From assembly GCA_963766605.1 (NCBI GenBank), contig CAVYAT010000001.1:868001-932000 (forward strand): DNA of 64,000 bases. Direction: 5' to 3'. This document shows, one piece after another, positions 50,904-59,655 of the stretch. The stretch is from AC-49 sp963766605. GTDB taxonomy: Bacteria; Actinomycetota; Thermoleophilia; Solirubrobacterales; Solirubrobacteraceae. The notes beneath the pieces are model-generated. The model was not told the DNA's origin. It worked only from the letters and a program-made list of their open reading frames with translations, and did no database searches. Position 1 is the stretch's first letter, and each line of letters opens with the position of its first letter. The translations under genes were made by a program, and so were the position numbers.

Positions 50904-51439
50904 CGCTTCCGCACATCGAGATCGCGCGGGCGCATTGGGCGTTGGGGGCGCTGTTCCTGGCGATCCTCCTCGAGGAATACGTCCCGCTCGTGGGCCGCGA
51001 CGGCCGGCCGGAGCGGTCGCGCTCGCTGATCGTTCCGTGGGGGCTGATCGTGGGCGCGGTCGGCGCATGGGCGACGGTCGTGTTTGCCGACAACGTCCAC
51101 GACATGCTCATCCACTCGCTGTGGGGCGACATCCTGCTCGTGGCCGGGGCGCTCGAGCTCGCGCGGCGGCGCGGGGTCTACGAACGTGCATGGACGGATC
51201 TGGTGCTGCCGCTGGCCTTCATCGGCCTCGGCGCGCTGTTCCTCGTGCACGTCGCCATGGATTCGTCGGCGCGCGGCACGCCGTGGCACCTGGCGATGGG
51301 CTGTCTCCTGATCGCGGGTGGGCTGCTCGAACTGATTCGCCTGCGCGGTCAGCGGCTGCAGACGATCCCGCTGGCGCTGTTCCCGCTGAGCGGGTTCGCG
51401 CTGGCGCTGCTCGCAATCCCCGTGGCGGCGGCGTCGTGA
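50900..51439 (+). CDS. five-to-six helix membrane protein, copper-operon partner
   Basis: 179 residues from GTG. Helices: ALGALFLAILLEEYVPLV, LIVPWGLIVGAVGAWATVVF, LWGDILLVAGALELA, LVLPLAFIGLGALFLVHVAM, WHLAMGCLLIAGGLLELI and LFPLSGFALALLAIPVAAAS. Histidines lie in a HDMLIHSLW loop and at HVAM, and could be ligand-related. Overlaps the CopC-CopD gene by GTGA. No firm family assignment. Confidence 0.6.
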   Translation: MTLPHIEIARAHWALGALFLAILLEEYVPLVGRDGRPERSRSLIVPWGLIVGAVGAWATVVFADNVHDMLIHSLWGDILLVAGALELARRRGVYERAWTDLVLPLAFIGLGALFLVHVAMDSSARGTPWHLAMGCLLIAGGLLELIRLRGQRLQTIPLALFPLSGFALALLAIPVAAAS

Positions 51440-52722
51440 GCCGGGCCGGCCTCATCACGGTGGCGTGTGCGCTCGCGCTTCTGGCCGCGCCGTCGGCGGC
51501 CGGCGCCCACGCGGTGGTGGAGACCGCCACGCCGACCCCCGAAGGGACCGTTCAGAGACAACCGCGCGAGGTGCGGCTCACGTTCTACGAGCCGGTCGTG
51601 CCGCGGTACGCGCGCATTGCGGTCGTCGGGCCCGACGGCGCGGACGTCGTCGCCGGCCCACCGGAGGTCGCCGGTGACGTCGTGACCGTCCCGTTGCGCC
51701 GCATCCGGCCCGGCAGCTACACGGTCCGGTGGCGGATGGTGGCCAGCGATGACGGGCATGCGTCGGAGGGTGTCTACAGCTTCGGCGTCCAGGCGGCGGC
51801 CGTCGCGCCGGCGCCAGCGCACGGCGTCAGCGTGCCGGTCGCACCCCAGGTCCTCGCGTGGCTGCAGTTCGCCGGGATCGTTCTCGCCGGCGGGATGCTG
51901 GCGTTCAGGGCGCTCGTCACGCGCGACGGCGAGGGACAGGACGCCCGCGCGGCGATGTGGGTCGCGGCGGTTGGCGCGGTGATCGGCCTGCACGCCGGAC
52001 TGCTCGCGTTCCTCGTTGGCGCGTACCCGATCGTCGGGGGCGGCGGGCTGCCGAGCTTCCTGCACGCAGCGATCGAGCCGATCCGTGTCGACACGCACCT
52101 CGGCCAGGCGTGGACGCTGATGACGTTCGCGTGGCTGGCCGTGCTTACCCTGATCGTCGCTGCGTGGACGACCCCGCGCCGGCGCGAGCCACTGCTCGCG
52201 GGAGCCGGCGTCCTGGCGCTGGCGATCGCGTTCGGGCTCAGCTGGGCGAGCCACCCGGCCGGCCGCGGGACGCTCGCGCTGCTCGCCGACTACGCGCACC
52301 TCGCTGCGGCGGCGCTGTGGGTCGGCGGACTGGTGGCGCTCGTGATCCTCGCCGCGAGCGCGCGCGGCCGCAGCGCCGGCGCTCGCGAAGACCTGGCCCG
52401 GACGTCGATCCTGCGCTTCTCGCGGGTCGCGCTGCCGACGGTCGCCCTCGTAGCGGTCGCCGGCCTGGTCCTCATGCTCAAGGACCTGCGCGTCCCGTCG
52501 CAGCTCTTGACGAGCACCTACGGCGTCACGATCGTCGTCAAGAGCGGTGTCGCGCTGGCCGCGCTGGCGCTCGGCGCCTACCACCACCGCGTCGTGGTCG
52601 CGCGGCTGCGGGCCGGCGCGCCGGTCGCGGCCGTGCGCCGGACGCTCGGGCTCGAGCTGGGCCTGCTCGCCGCCGTCCTCGGCATCGCGGCGATCCTCAG
52701 CCAGACACCGCCCCCGGGCTGA
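51436..52722 (+). CDS. CopC-CopD fusion, copper resistance/uptake protein
   Basis: 428 residues from GTG. A signal peptide (LITVACALALLAAPSAAGA) ends so that His25 would be close to the mature N-terminus. The CopC cupredoxin-like domain follows (AVVETATPTPEG, VRLTFYEPVVPRYA, YTVRWRMVASDDGHASEGVYSFGV), with a copper-site His in DDGHASEG. A CopD-type membrane domain with about eight helices then begins VLAWLQFAGIVLAGGMLAF and includes AHLAAAALWVGGLVALVIL and ILRFSRVALPTVALVAVAGLVL. Binds periplasmic copper and moves it across the membrane. Last gene of its operon. Confidence 0.92.
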   Translation: MSRAGLITVACALALLAAPSAAGAHAVVETATPTPEGTVQRQPREVRLTFYEPVVPRYARIAVVGPDGADVVAGPPEVAGDVVTVPLRRIRPGSYTVRWRMVASDDGHASEGVYSFGVQAAAVAPAPAHGVSVPVAPQVLAWLQFAGIVLAGGMLAFRALVTRDGEGQDARAAMWVAAVGAVIGLHAGLLAFLVGAYPIVGGGGLPSFLHAAIEPIRVDTHLGQAWTLMTFAWLAVLTLIVAAWTTPRRREPLLAGAGVLALAIAFGLSWASHPAGRGTLALLADYAHLAAAALWVGGLVALVILAASARGRSAGAREDLARTSILRFSRVALPTVALVAVAGLVLMLKDLRVPSQLLTSTYGVTIVVKSGVALAALALGAYHHRVVVARLRAGAPVAAVRRTLGLELGLLAAVLGIAAILSQTPPPG

Positions 52723-52758
52723 GCGCTACGTCGCGACTGGCCCGCCGCCGATCGATCC

Positions 52759-54960
52759 TCAGCGCCGGATCGTCAGCGACGCGGTGCGCGTGGTCGAAGC
52801 GGCGGCGGCGAGCACCCGGTAGGCGCCAGGCGTGAGCTTCGGCGTCGCAAGCGAGAGGATGTTCAGCCCCGCGTGCAGCGCGACGGCCCGGTACCGGCGG
52901 ATGCGCCGGTACGACGTGCGACCGTGCCGGCGGGTGCCGCGCTGCAGCGTCAGCGTCGCTGACTCCGACGCGGTGTCGGTGATCTGCACGCTCAACAGAC
53001 GGCGTCCGGCGGCGAGCTGCTGCACGTGCAGCGCCGTCAGCTGCGCCGGCGCCGGCGCCGCGGCGGGCCCGGGTGGCACGACCAGGGTCGCGGTCGGGAG
53101 CACTCCAGTCTGGGTGACGCTGCCCGTCTGCGTTCCGGCGGCGTTGGGATCGCTGTAATGCGGGGTCGCGAACGTCGTGCTGACGTCGATGTGCGCCGCG
53201 TCCAGGATCGAGCGGATCGGACCGATGTCGTCGCCGGCGGTCTCGTTGTCGGTGACGCGCCACACCGCGATCTGCCCGCCCTCCACGGTCGCCAGCGGCG
53301 ACGCCTGCCGTCGCGCGATCTCGTCGAGGACGGACTGGAGTGCGGTCATCCCCGGATCGCCCTGGTCGCCGGCGCGTCCGAGGACGTCGAATCGCCCGCC
53401 CACCTCGGGGGAGTGACGGTCGGCATCGATGCAGTACGCGACGAGCCCGTCGACGTGGGCGGGCGTGCCGCGATGGACGAGCAGCCGGAAGGTCGTCCCA
53501 ACGCCCAGGCTCTGCGCCGTCGGGTCCTTGTTGAGCAGCAGGTCGCCGGGCGATCCGGTGATCTCGAGGTTGTCGCGCCCCGCTGCCACGAGCTGATCGA
53601 CCGCCGCCTGGTCGACGTGGCACGGGGGCGTGTCGGCGCAGCGGCCCATGTAGTCGTGCTCGTGGCCCGGGTCCGACGGGAGGCGGAACCGTCCGCTGTT
53701 GACGTCGAGCCCGGCGAACGCCTCCTCCTGCGCCGCCCACGCGAGAACGTCGTCCTTGCTGTGGAACCGCGCGTCCTCGGGGAAGTTCTTGATGACGTCG
53801 TCGACCTGGAATGCCGGGTGATAGGCCTCGTCCAGCCCGGCGAAGTGCAGCGTCTCGTGGGTCCAGATGTTCGCGGCCCGGTCCGAGAAGCCGCCGCCGG
53901 TCTGCCAGCTCGTCCCGAGCGTCGACCAGCTGCCGGAGCCCGGCAGCGGATCGGGCTGGAACGGGCCGGTCATGTTGAGCTTCGTGTTGATCGCGCTCGT
54001 GACATCGGGGTTGACGTCCTGATTGACCGTTATCTCGTGGAAGCACGGGCTCGGCGGCTGGCCCGGATCACGCTGGCGGACGTTGAGCTGGACGGTCAGC
54101 GGCGTGCCGTCGCTCGCCTTGAGGCCGCCGAGCCGGCTCTCAACCGAGGCCTTGATGCCGTTGACGACGCGTGCCTGGTCGGTCGGAGAGAGCCCGGCGG
54201 GCGTGGTGATCTCGAAGTTCATGCGCAGCACCACCGGAGCCTTGTCGGCCAGGGGCGCCCAGTGGGCGTCGACCGCCACGTCGTCGGTGCCGAAGCCACC
54301 CTTGGACGTCAGCGTCACAAGGCCGTCGCCGGCGGCGTCCTTCAGCGAGATCGGCTGCGCGACGCTGGTGGCGGCATCACCCGGAACGCAGGGAGCCGTC
54401 CCCTCGCTGTGCTGGATCAGGACACCCGCGAACGGGTCGGAGCGCAGGGCCATCAGCCGGAGCGCACCGAGCGGCCCGGGCGGCTGCACGAGCTGCGCAG
54501 TCGCCGGCAGCGCGCGGTTGAGCGCGGTGATGAGCGTCGCGAGTTGCGGCGGCTCGGTCGTCACGGCGACCAGGACACGCTTCGCTGCGCCCCGCTGGAT
54601 CGTCGCCGACGCGTACGCGGCGCTCGGCCCGGCCGGGCCGAGGGTCACCCGTGGCGCGGTCAGGGCGGCCTTCGCCGCGGCCCTGATGTGGGCGAGCGCG
54701 GTCGCATTGGGGTGAAACGGCCCGACCGTGGTCGGGGTCGCCCGATCGCGGTTGGCGACGCTCACGGCCACGATCGTTCCCTGTCCGTTGGGCTTGAGGA
54801 TCACGCCGTGCATCGCCGTCTCGGCGCCCAGGTGTCCTGACCACACGACGAGGCTCGGCTGGGATGGGTTCTTCCCATCCGCGGGACCGGCCGCAAGCGC
54901 GCCCAGCACGGACATGACGGCCACGACGGCGGTGCCCCTCGATCCCGCTGCGGCGCGCAT
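52759..54960 (-). CDS. large secreted protein with metzincin-like protease motif and thioester-like domain
   Basis: 733 residues from ATG 54960. A signal peptide (TAVVAVMSVLGALAAGPADG) is followed by beta-rich sequence. A protease-like domain has ANIWTHETLHFAGLDEAYH (HExxH at His368-His372, candidate third ligand Asp377/Glu378) and a later HDYMGRC (candidate Met-turn, Met438). About 70 residues on, LVAYCIDADRHSP (Cys510) and GGQIAVWRVTDNE (Gln563) match the C-I-D and Q-x-A-x-W spacing of thioester-adhesion domains, in which Cys and Gln form an internal thioester. The C-terminus is the short beta module LNILSLATPKLTPGAYRVLA. Surface-acting protease-adhesin is an inference. Confidence 0.7.
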   Translation of the reverse strand: MRAAAGSRGTAVVAVMSVLGALAAGPADGKNPSQPSLVVWSGHLGAETAMHGVILKPNGQGTIVAVSVANRDRATPTTVGPFHPNATALAHIRAAAKAALTAPRVTLGPAGPSAAYASATIQRGAAKRVLVAVTTEPPQLATLITALNRALPATAQLVQPPGPLGALRLMALRSDPFAGVLIQHSEGTAPCVPGDAATSVAQPISLKDAAGDGLVTLTSKGGFGTDDVAVDAHWAPLADKAPVVLRMNFEITTPAGLSPTDQARVVNGIKASVESRLGGLKASDGTPLTVQLNVRQRDPGQPPSPCFHEITVNQDVNPDVTSAINTKLNMTGPFQPDPLPGSGSWSTLGTSWQTGGGFSDRAANIWTHETLHFAGLDEAYHPAFQVDDVIKNFPEDARFHSKDDVLAWAAQEEAFAGLDVNSGRFRLPSDPGHEHDYMGRCADTPPCHVDQAAVDQLVAAGRDNLEITGSPGDLLLNKDPTAQSLGVGTTFRLLVHRGTPAHVDGLVAYCIDADRHSPEVGGRFDVLGRAGDQGDPGMTALQSVLDEIARRQASPLATVEGGQIAVWRVTDNETAGDDIGPIRSILDAAHIDVSTTFATPHYSDPNAAGTQTGSVTQTGVLPTATLVVPPGPAAAPAPAQLTALHVQQLAAGRRLLSVQITDTASESATLTLQRGTRRHGRTSYRRIRRYRAVALHAGLNILSLATPKLTPGAYRVLAAAASTTRTASLTIRR

Positions 54961-55007
54961 CCGCCTACAGGGTTGCACGCATCACGCCCCGACAGCCGTC
55001 GCGGCTT

Positions 55008-55034
55008 GACGAGGCGCCTCCGATACGCCTCGTC
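55008..55034. promoter_or_regulatory. 9-9-9 inverted repeat in divergent promoter region
   Basis: GACGAGGCG (55008-55016), 9-nt spacer, CGCCTCGTC (55026-55034), perfect. It lies in the 153-bp gap between the divergent protease-thioester gene (54960) and the alpha/beta hydrolase (55114). Candidate operator; hairpin formation is the other reading. Confidence 0.4.
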
Positions 55035-55113
55035 CCGATAGGGCGTGTTAGGCACCCGAGCGAAGCGGGAATCGCCTGATCACGATCCTCGCCAACCGAA
55101 AGGCCCGATCGCC

Positions 55114-55920
55114 ATGCCCCGACAACTCATGATCCCAGCTGGGGACACACAGCTCTACGCCGTCGACACCCCGGGAGGGACGCCTCCGCTGCTGTTCCTC
55201 GGCGGCGGGTTTGGCACCGTGAAGAACTGGGACCGCGTCATCCGACGCCTCGCCCAGAAGTACCGCACGGTGCGATTCGACGCGCGGGCGCGCGGGAAGT
55301 CGGGGACCTCGGCCGACTACTCCGTCGGGGCAGCCGTCGACGACGTCGGTCGGGTCATACACGCGACCGATATCGAACGTCCGATCCTCGTCGGGTGGTC
55401 CTACGGCGCCACGCTCGCGGTGCGCTACGGCGCGCAACACCCCGAGCAGGTGGGCGGCCTTGTACTGATCGACGGCGCCTATCCGATCGCCATGTTCGAC
55501 GAGGCCGGCAAGCAGAAGGTCCGCGAGCAGTTCCGCCGGCTGGGGTGGATCATGGGCATCCTGGCGAAGCTCGGCCGTTCGGCCCGGATGTCTGCAGCCG
55601 AGTCCGCGGACGTCGTGATCGAGATGGACGCCGTCAACGGCGAACTCGGGCCCGACTTCGCGGCGCTGGCGTGCCCGACCGAGTTCGTGGTCGGCACCGG
55701 AGCCCACTCGGGCGCCACCGAGGACGAGATGCGCACGGTGCGCGCCGCCGTCGCCGACGCCGAGGCGAGCAGCGAGCGCGTGTCCGTATTCGCGACGACG
55801 CCCCACAAGCACACACAGATCCTCAGCCGGGCGCCCGACACCGTGGTCTCCGCGATCGAGGACGTCATCCGTCGGGCTGGCCGATCGCCGCTCGGCGCAA
55901 ATGTGCGCCATTCTTGTTGA
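55114..55920 (+). CDS. alpha/beta hydrolase
   Basis: 268 residues. LLFLGGGFGTVKNWDRVIRRL, the Asp/Arg-rich VRFDARARGKSG, and the nucleophile Ser in LVGWSYGATLAVRY are typical; the acid and His positions are near FVVGTGAHSG and TTPHKHTQI. GAAAGG precedes the ATG. Related enzymes include C-C hydrolases of meta-cleavage pathways, so it could process the ring-fission product of the extradiol dioxygenase in the cluster. Its stop codon lies inside the operator-like element at 55914, so it may belong to a separate unit. Confidence 0.88.
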   Translation: MPRQLMIPAGDTQLYAVDTPGGTPPLLFLGGGFGTVKNWDRVIRRLAQKYRTVRFDARARGKSGTSADYSVGAAVDDVGRVIHATDIERPILVGWSYGATLAVRYGAQHPEQVGGLVLIDGAYPIAMFDEAGKQKVREQFRRLGWIMGILAKLGRSARMSAAESADVVIEMDAVNGELGPDFAALACPTEFVVGTGAHSGATEDEMRTVRAAVADAEASSERVSVFATTPHKHTQILSRAPDTVVSAIEDVIRRAGRSPLGANVRHSC

Positions 55921-55937
55921 CAATCTTGGGGACAATC
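55914..55937 (+). promoter_or_regulatory. GntR operator-like element, copy 1
   Basis: Palindrome TTGTTGACAA (55914-55923) followed 12 bp later by a half-site GACAATC (55931-55937). The element overlaps the hydrolase stop and lies 45 bp before the MetE-like gene. In reverse complement it matches the element at 60601-60624 at 19 of 24 positions. TTGTNNACAA is the kind of palindrome bound by FCD-GntR regulators such as the one encoded at 60678. Confidence 0.65.
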
Positions 55938-55981
55938 TGGGAGGGTCGGGGTCGCATCTCGATCCGCGGAGGACGTTTGGC

Positions 55982-57106
55982 ATGGCCGACAGCGCAATCC
56001 ACCGAGCCGAGAATGTCGGCTCGCTGCTCCGTCCGGAGTGGCTCAAGACTGCTCGTGCCCGACGGGCCGCGGGCGAGATCTCGGTCGCTGACTTCAAGCT
56101 GATCGAGGACCGAGCGGCGGACGAGGCGCTGCGGCTGTACGAGGACGTTGGGCTGGACGTGGTCACTGACGGTGAACAGCGCCGCTCGAACTTCTTCTCG
56201 ACGCTGACCGAGGTCGTCGAAGGTCTCGGGCCGTCGACCACGATAGCCGCACCCGAGATGCATTGGCATGGAGACGCGGCATTCCGGTCGATGGACGACA
56301 GCTTCCCCCTCCCGGCCGCGGTGGTCGCACCGATGCGCCGGGTGCGCTCGCTCGCGTCCGAGGAGTTCGTCTACGCCCGCGCGCGAACCCGCAAGCCGCT
56401 GAAGGCCACGCTGCCGAGCCCGCTGTGCCTGGTCGCGCTGTGGAGCAGCGAACACTCCCGTGAGGCCTATCCCGAGCCGCTGGACCTTGTGGCGGCGTCG
56501 CTGGCGATCTTGCGAGACGAGGTACGCGAACTCGTCGCGGTCGGGTGCACCGACGTCCAGATCGACGCCCCGGAGCTCGGGGCGCTCGTCGACCCGGCGA
56601 TGCGGGAGTGGTACGCGACCGCGGTCGGGGTCGATCCGGACCGCATGCTCTCCGAGGGCGTTGATCTCGTCAACGAGCTCGCGCAGACGGACCCCGACGT
56701 CCGCTTCGGCGTCCATGTCTGTCGCGGCAACAACGAAGGCCGATTTCTCGCAAGCGGCGGCTACGATCCGATCGCGGAGCGCGTGTTCCCGCGGTTGGCG
56801 GCCTACGACTACTTCATGCTCGAGTACGACGACGATCGCTCCGGGGGATTCGAGCCGCTGCGGCATGTCCCGGAGACCGCGATGGTGGTGCTCGGCCTGG
56901 TCTCGACGAAGAACCCGGTGCTCGAGTCCGACGAGGTCGTGCGACGGCGAATCGACGAGGCGGCCCGGGTGATTGCGATGGAGCGGCTCGCGCTGTCGAC
57001 GCAGTGTGGATTCGCTTCGTCTGCGGATGGCAACCCGCTGACCGAGGCGGAGCAGACCGAGAAGCTACGGTTGGTTTCGCGCGTCGCGCACGCCTGCTGG
57101 AGCTGA
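55982..57106 (+). CDS. MetE-like (cobalamin-independent methionine synthase C-terminal family) protein
   Basis: 374 residues, the length of a stand-alone C-terminal MetE domain. N-terminal NVGSLLRPEWLKTARA and VTDGEQRRSNFF, middle VQIDAPELGALVDP. The zinc site expected for the family is visible: His245 and Cys247 in GVHVCRGNNEGRF, Glu281 in YFMLEYDDDRSG and Cys342 in LALSTQCGFASS. Such stand-alone proteins are often found in catabolic clusters and can transfer methyl groups from unusual donors; here it may demethylate a methoxylated or methylated substrate. It starts the operon behind the operator. Confidence 0.85.
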   Translation: MADSAIHRAENVGSLLRPEWLKTARARRAAGEISVADFKLIEDRAADEALRLYEDVGLDVVTDGEQRRSNFFSTLTEVVEGLGPSTTIAAPEMHWHGDAAFRSMDDSFPLPAAVVAPMRRVRSLASEEFVYARARTRKPLKATLPSPLCLVALWSSEHSREAYPEPLDLVAASLAILRDEVRELVAVGCTDVQIDAPELGALVDPAMREWYATAVGVDPDRMLSEGVDLVNELAQTDPDVRFGVHVCRGNNEGRFLASGGYDPIAERVFPRLAAYDYFMLEYDDDRSGGFEPLRHVPETAMVVLGLVSTKNPVLESDEVVRRRIDEAARVIAMERLALSTQCGFASSADGNPLTEAEQTEKLRLVSRVAHACWS

Positions 57107-57112
57107 CCGGGG

Positions 57113-58024
57113 GTGGCCGCGGCTTCGCCCGAGACCGCTGACGCCGTGACGCGGGTGCTGTCCGGCGCGATCGATCTGCACTACCACTCGGCACCGTCAC
57201 CGTTCCCTCGTCGCCTCGGAGCGTTGGCGGCGATTCGCCACTACGCCGCCGCGGGGTTCGGCGGCGTGGTGATGAAGTCCCACCACCACTCGACGGTGAT
57301 GGAGCTGATCGCCCTCCAGGACGCACTGCCGGAAGGTCTGCCGATCCCGGCGTTCGGAGGCATCGTCCTCAACGGCAGCGTCGGCGGCCTCAACCCGCGA
57401 GCGGTCGAGCTCTCGCTCGCGATGGGCGGCAGGATCGTGTGGTTCCCGACGATCGCCGGACGGGGCCATCACGAGTGGGAACAACGCGGAGACCACGGCT
57501 TTCCGACGGCGAGCGTCCGCCTGCGCAGCGAGGCGCCGATCGCGGTGGCCCGCGATGGCCGACTCGTCCCGGCCGCGCAGGAGATCCTCGATCTCATCGC
57601 CGAGGCCGACGTCATCCTCGCGACGGGGCACATCCTGCCCGCCGAGGTCGAGACGCTGGTGTCGGCGGCGGCACAGCGCGGCATCAGCAAACTCCTGCTC
57701 AACCACCCCGACTTCATCGTGGAAATGGGCGATGACGCGATAGACGGGCTTGTCGCCGACGGCGCGTTCGTCGAGCACATCCTCATCCGCTACGACGATC
57801 GCTCCAAGGAAGCGCAGCCGATCGAGCGGCTGGTCGACCACATCGCGCGGTTCGGCGCGCAACGGACCGTGATCTCCTCGGACCTCGGGCAGCGCGCCAG
57901 CCCGCTGCCCGGCGACTCTTTCAGGCGCGTGGTCGGGCAGCTGATACAGCGCGGCGTCACCGAGGACGAGCTGCGGCTCATGCTCACGACGAATCCCGCA
58001 CGCCTACTGGGAGTGACATCGTGA
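57113..58024 (+). CDS. DUF6282 family amidohydrolase-like protein
   Basis: 303 residues from GTG. TIM-barrel metal hydrolase-like: IDLHYHSAPSPFPRR (HxH), VVMKSHHHSTVMELIALQ, NGSVGGLNPRAVELSLAMGGRIVWFPTIAGRGHHEWEQRGDHG, ILATGHILPAEVETLVSAAA, LLLNHPDFIV and VISSDLGQ (metal Asp). DUF6282 matches this order and is linked to amidohydrolases. Probably a lactonase or hydrolase acting on a ring-cleavage or hydroxy acid intermediate. Six bases after the MetE-like stop; overlaps the aldolase start by GTGA. Confidence 0.85.
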   Translation: MAAASPETADAVTRVLSGAIDLHYHSAPSPFPRRLGALAAIRHYAAAGFGGVVMKSHHHSTVMELIALQDALPEGLPIPAFGGIVLNGSVGGLNPRAVELSLAMGGRIVWFPTIAGRGHHEWEQRGDHGFPTASVRLRSEAPIAVARDGRLVPAAQEILDLIAEADVILATGHILPAEVETLVSAAAQRGISKLLLNHPDFIVEMGDDAIDGLVADGAFVEHILIRYDDRSKEAQPIERLVDHIARFGAQRTVISSDLGQRASPLPGDSFRRVVGQLIQRGVTEDELRLMLTTNPARLLGVTS

Positions 58025-58776
58025 CGGCAACGAACCTGCGCGAGGCGATGAAGGACGGGCCGGTCTACGGGACGTTCCTCAAGCTCCCGCGCGCCGAGAT
58101 CGTCGACATGCTCGCCGTGGCGGGCTTCGACTTCGTGATCTGCGACATGGAGCATGCGCAGATCACCGAGCTCGAGGCCAGGGAGGTGCTGCGTGCCGCC
58201 CGGTCAGCCGGCCTGACCGCCATCGTCCGCCTGCCGGATCCCGAGCAGGGGATCGTCAACCGGCTGCTCGAGGCCGGCGCTCACGGGATCCAGCTGCCGC
58301 GCCACGGCTCGCCGGCCGACGCCGAGCGGGTCCGCCGACTGCTGCTCCATCCGCCGGATGGCGTTCGCTCCGTCGGCAACGCCTACCCGTTGGCCGGTTA
58401 CGGGGCGGTGCCGGCGGCCGAGTACCTGCCGGCCGCGAACGCGTCGACGATTCTCGTTGGCCAGCTCGAGACCGTGCACGTGCACGAGCCGCTCGAGGAC
58501 ACGGTCGCGGGTCTCGATGTCGCCTTCGTCGGCTCGATGGACCTGAGCGTTGACCTCGGCGTTGCCGGCCGGTTCGACGATCCGCGGTTCGTCGAGCGGC
58601 TGCGCGCGATCGAGGCCGCGGCACGAGCGACCGGTGTTCCGCTGGGAGGCGTCGCCGGTTCGGCGGAGCAGGCCGGGGCGCTCATCGACGCGGGCTATCG
58701 CTACTTGGCGATGGGCAGCGACACCACCATGTTCCTGGCGAGCGCACGCGCGATGCTCGCTGGGGTTCCGAGATAA
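58021..58776 (+). CDS. HpcH/HpaI family class II aldolase
   Basis: 251 residues from GTG. PRAEIVDMLAVAGFDFVICDMEHAQIT carries the general base His, IVRLPDPEQGIVNRLLEAGAHGIQLPRHGS the phosphate/carboxylate Arg, QLETVHVHEPLED the metal Glu, and AFVGSMDLSVDLG the metal Asp, so all catalytic features of HpaI-type pyruvate aldolases are present. Cleaves a 4-hydroxy-2-oxo acid to pyruvate plus an aldehyde, a common last step of meta-cleavage pathways. Coupled to DUF6282 by GTGA overlap. Confidence 0.92.
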   Translation: MTATNLREAMKDGPVYGTFLKLPRAEIVDMLAVAGFDFVICDMEHAQITELEAREVLRAARSAGLTAIVRLPDPEQGIVNRLLEAGAHGIQLPRHGSPADAERVRRLLLHPPDGVRSVGNAYPLAGYGAVPAAEYLPAANASTILVGQLETVHVHEPLEDTVAGLDVAFVGSMDLSVDLGVAGRFDDPRFVERLRAIEAAARATGVPLGGVAGSAEQAGALIDAGYRYLAMGSDTTMFLASARAMLAGVPR

Positions 58777-58788
58777 GGAGCGAAGACC

Positions 58789-59655
58789 GTGCCCGACGCA
58801 TCAGCGAACGACCCGTTCGTGCCCGCGACATATGCGACGTTCCATGACTCCCCTCCGTCGGAGGACGGCGGCGGCGCGCGGACCTGGTACGTGTGCGGGC
58901 AGGCGATGCTCGTCGCCTACAGCGAGGCGGACCCGGGGGCCGGCCTCGTCCGGGAGAGCCAGCCCGACGAGTACGCGCTGGTGCTCCCGGACGCGGATAC
59001 GAGCGCTGTGGTCGAGTACGGGGACCAGACGGCGACGGTCGCCGGGTTCAGCCTCACGTTCGTCGGACCGGGCGCGAGCAGCGTTCGCCTGCCCGACGGC
59101 GGCCGGGTAGTGCGCATCTTCACCACGGCTGCGTCCGACCTGGTGGCGCGCTGCCCGCAGGCGCCGCCGGAGAATCCGAGGATCGCGCCGTTGCGACGGT
59201 GGCCGGAGCCGGTTGGCGGGTATGGCGTCCGGTCTTACGCGCTCGACGTCGAGCCGGGCGAGGGCTGCTTCGGGCGAATCTTCCGGAGCAGCACGCTGAT
59301 GCTCAACTTCATCCAGCCCAGCGACGGGCCGCGCGATCCGACGGCGCTCTCGCCCCACCACCATGATGACTTCGAGCAGGGCTCCCTGGCGCTGGACGGC
59401 GAGTTCGTCCATCACCTCCGCTGGCCGTGGACGCCGAACCGGCGTGAGTGGCGCGAGGATGAGCACGTCCGCTGTGGGAGTCCGTCGATCGCGATCATCG
59501 CGCCGCCGGCGATTCATACGACGGAGGCGATCGGTGCCGGGGCCAACGTGCTCGTCGACGTCTTCTGCCCGCCCCGGTTGGACTTCGCTCAACGACCCGG
59601 ATGGGTCCTCAACGACGCGGACTACCCGTTGCCGGACTCGGTGGGCGTCGCGTAG
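58789..59655 (+). CDS. bicupin-like protein
   Basis: 288 residues. N-terminal cupin-like half (TWYVCGQAMLVAYSEADP, AVVEYGDQTATVAGFSLTFVGPG) and C-terminal cupin with SPHHHDDFEQGSLALDGEFVHHLRWPW and IIAPPAIHTTEAIG, giving His-His-x5-Glu metal ligands and a second His. No known family name. It could be an oxygenase, isomerase or binding protein for a pathway intermediate. The 3' end overlaps, tail to tail, the extradiol dioxygenase gene by 34 bp. Confidence 0.65.
   Translation: MPDASANDPFVPATYATFHDSPPSEDGGGARTWYVCGQAMLVAYSEADPGAGLVRESQPDEYALVLPDADTSAVVEYGDQTATVAGFSLTFVGPGASSVRLPDGGRVVRIFTTAASDLVARCPQAPPENPRIAPLRRWPEPVGGYGVRSYALDVEPGEGCFGRIFRSSTLMLNFIQPSDGPRDPTALSPHHHDDFEQGSLALDGEFVHHLRWPWTPNRREWREDEHVRCGSPSIAIIAPPAIHTTEAIGAGANVLVDVFCPPRLDFAQRPGWVLNDADYPLPDSVGVA

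Noticed and set aside
53026..54840. 604-residue plus-strand frame opposite the protease-thioester protein
   Set aside because: Antisense shadow, Arg/Val/Glu-rich with no recognisable domain.
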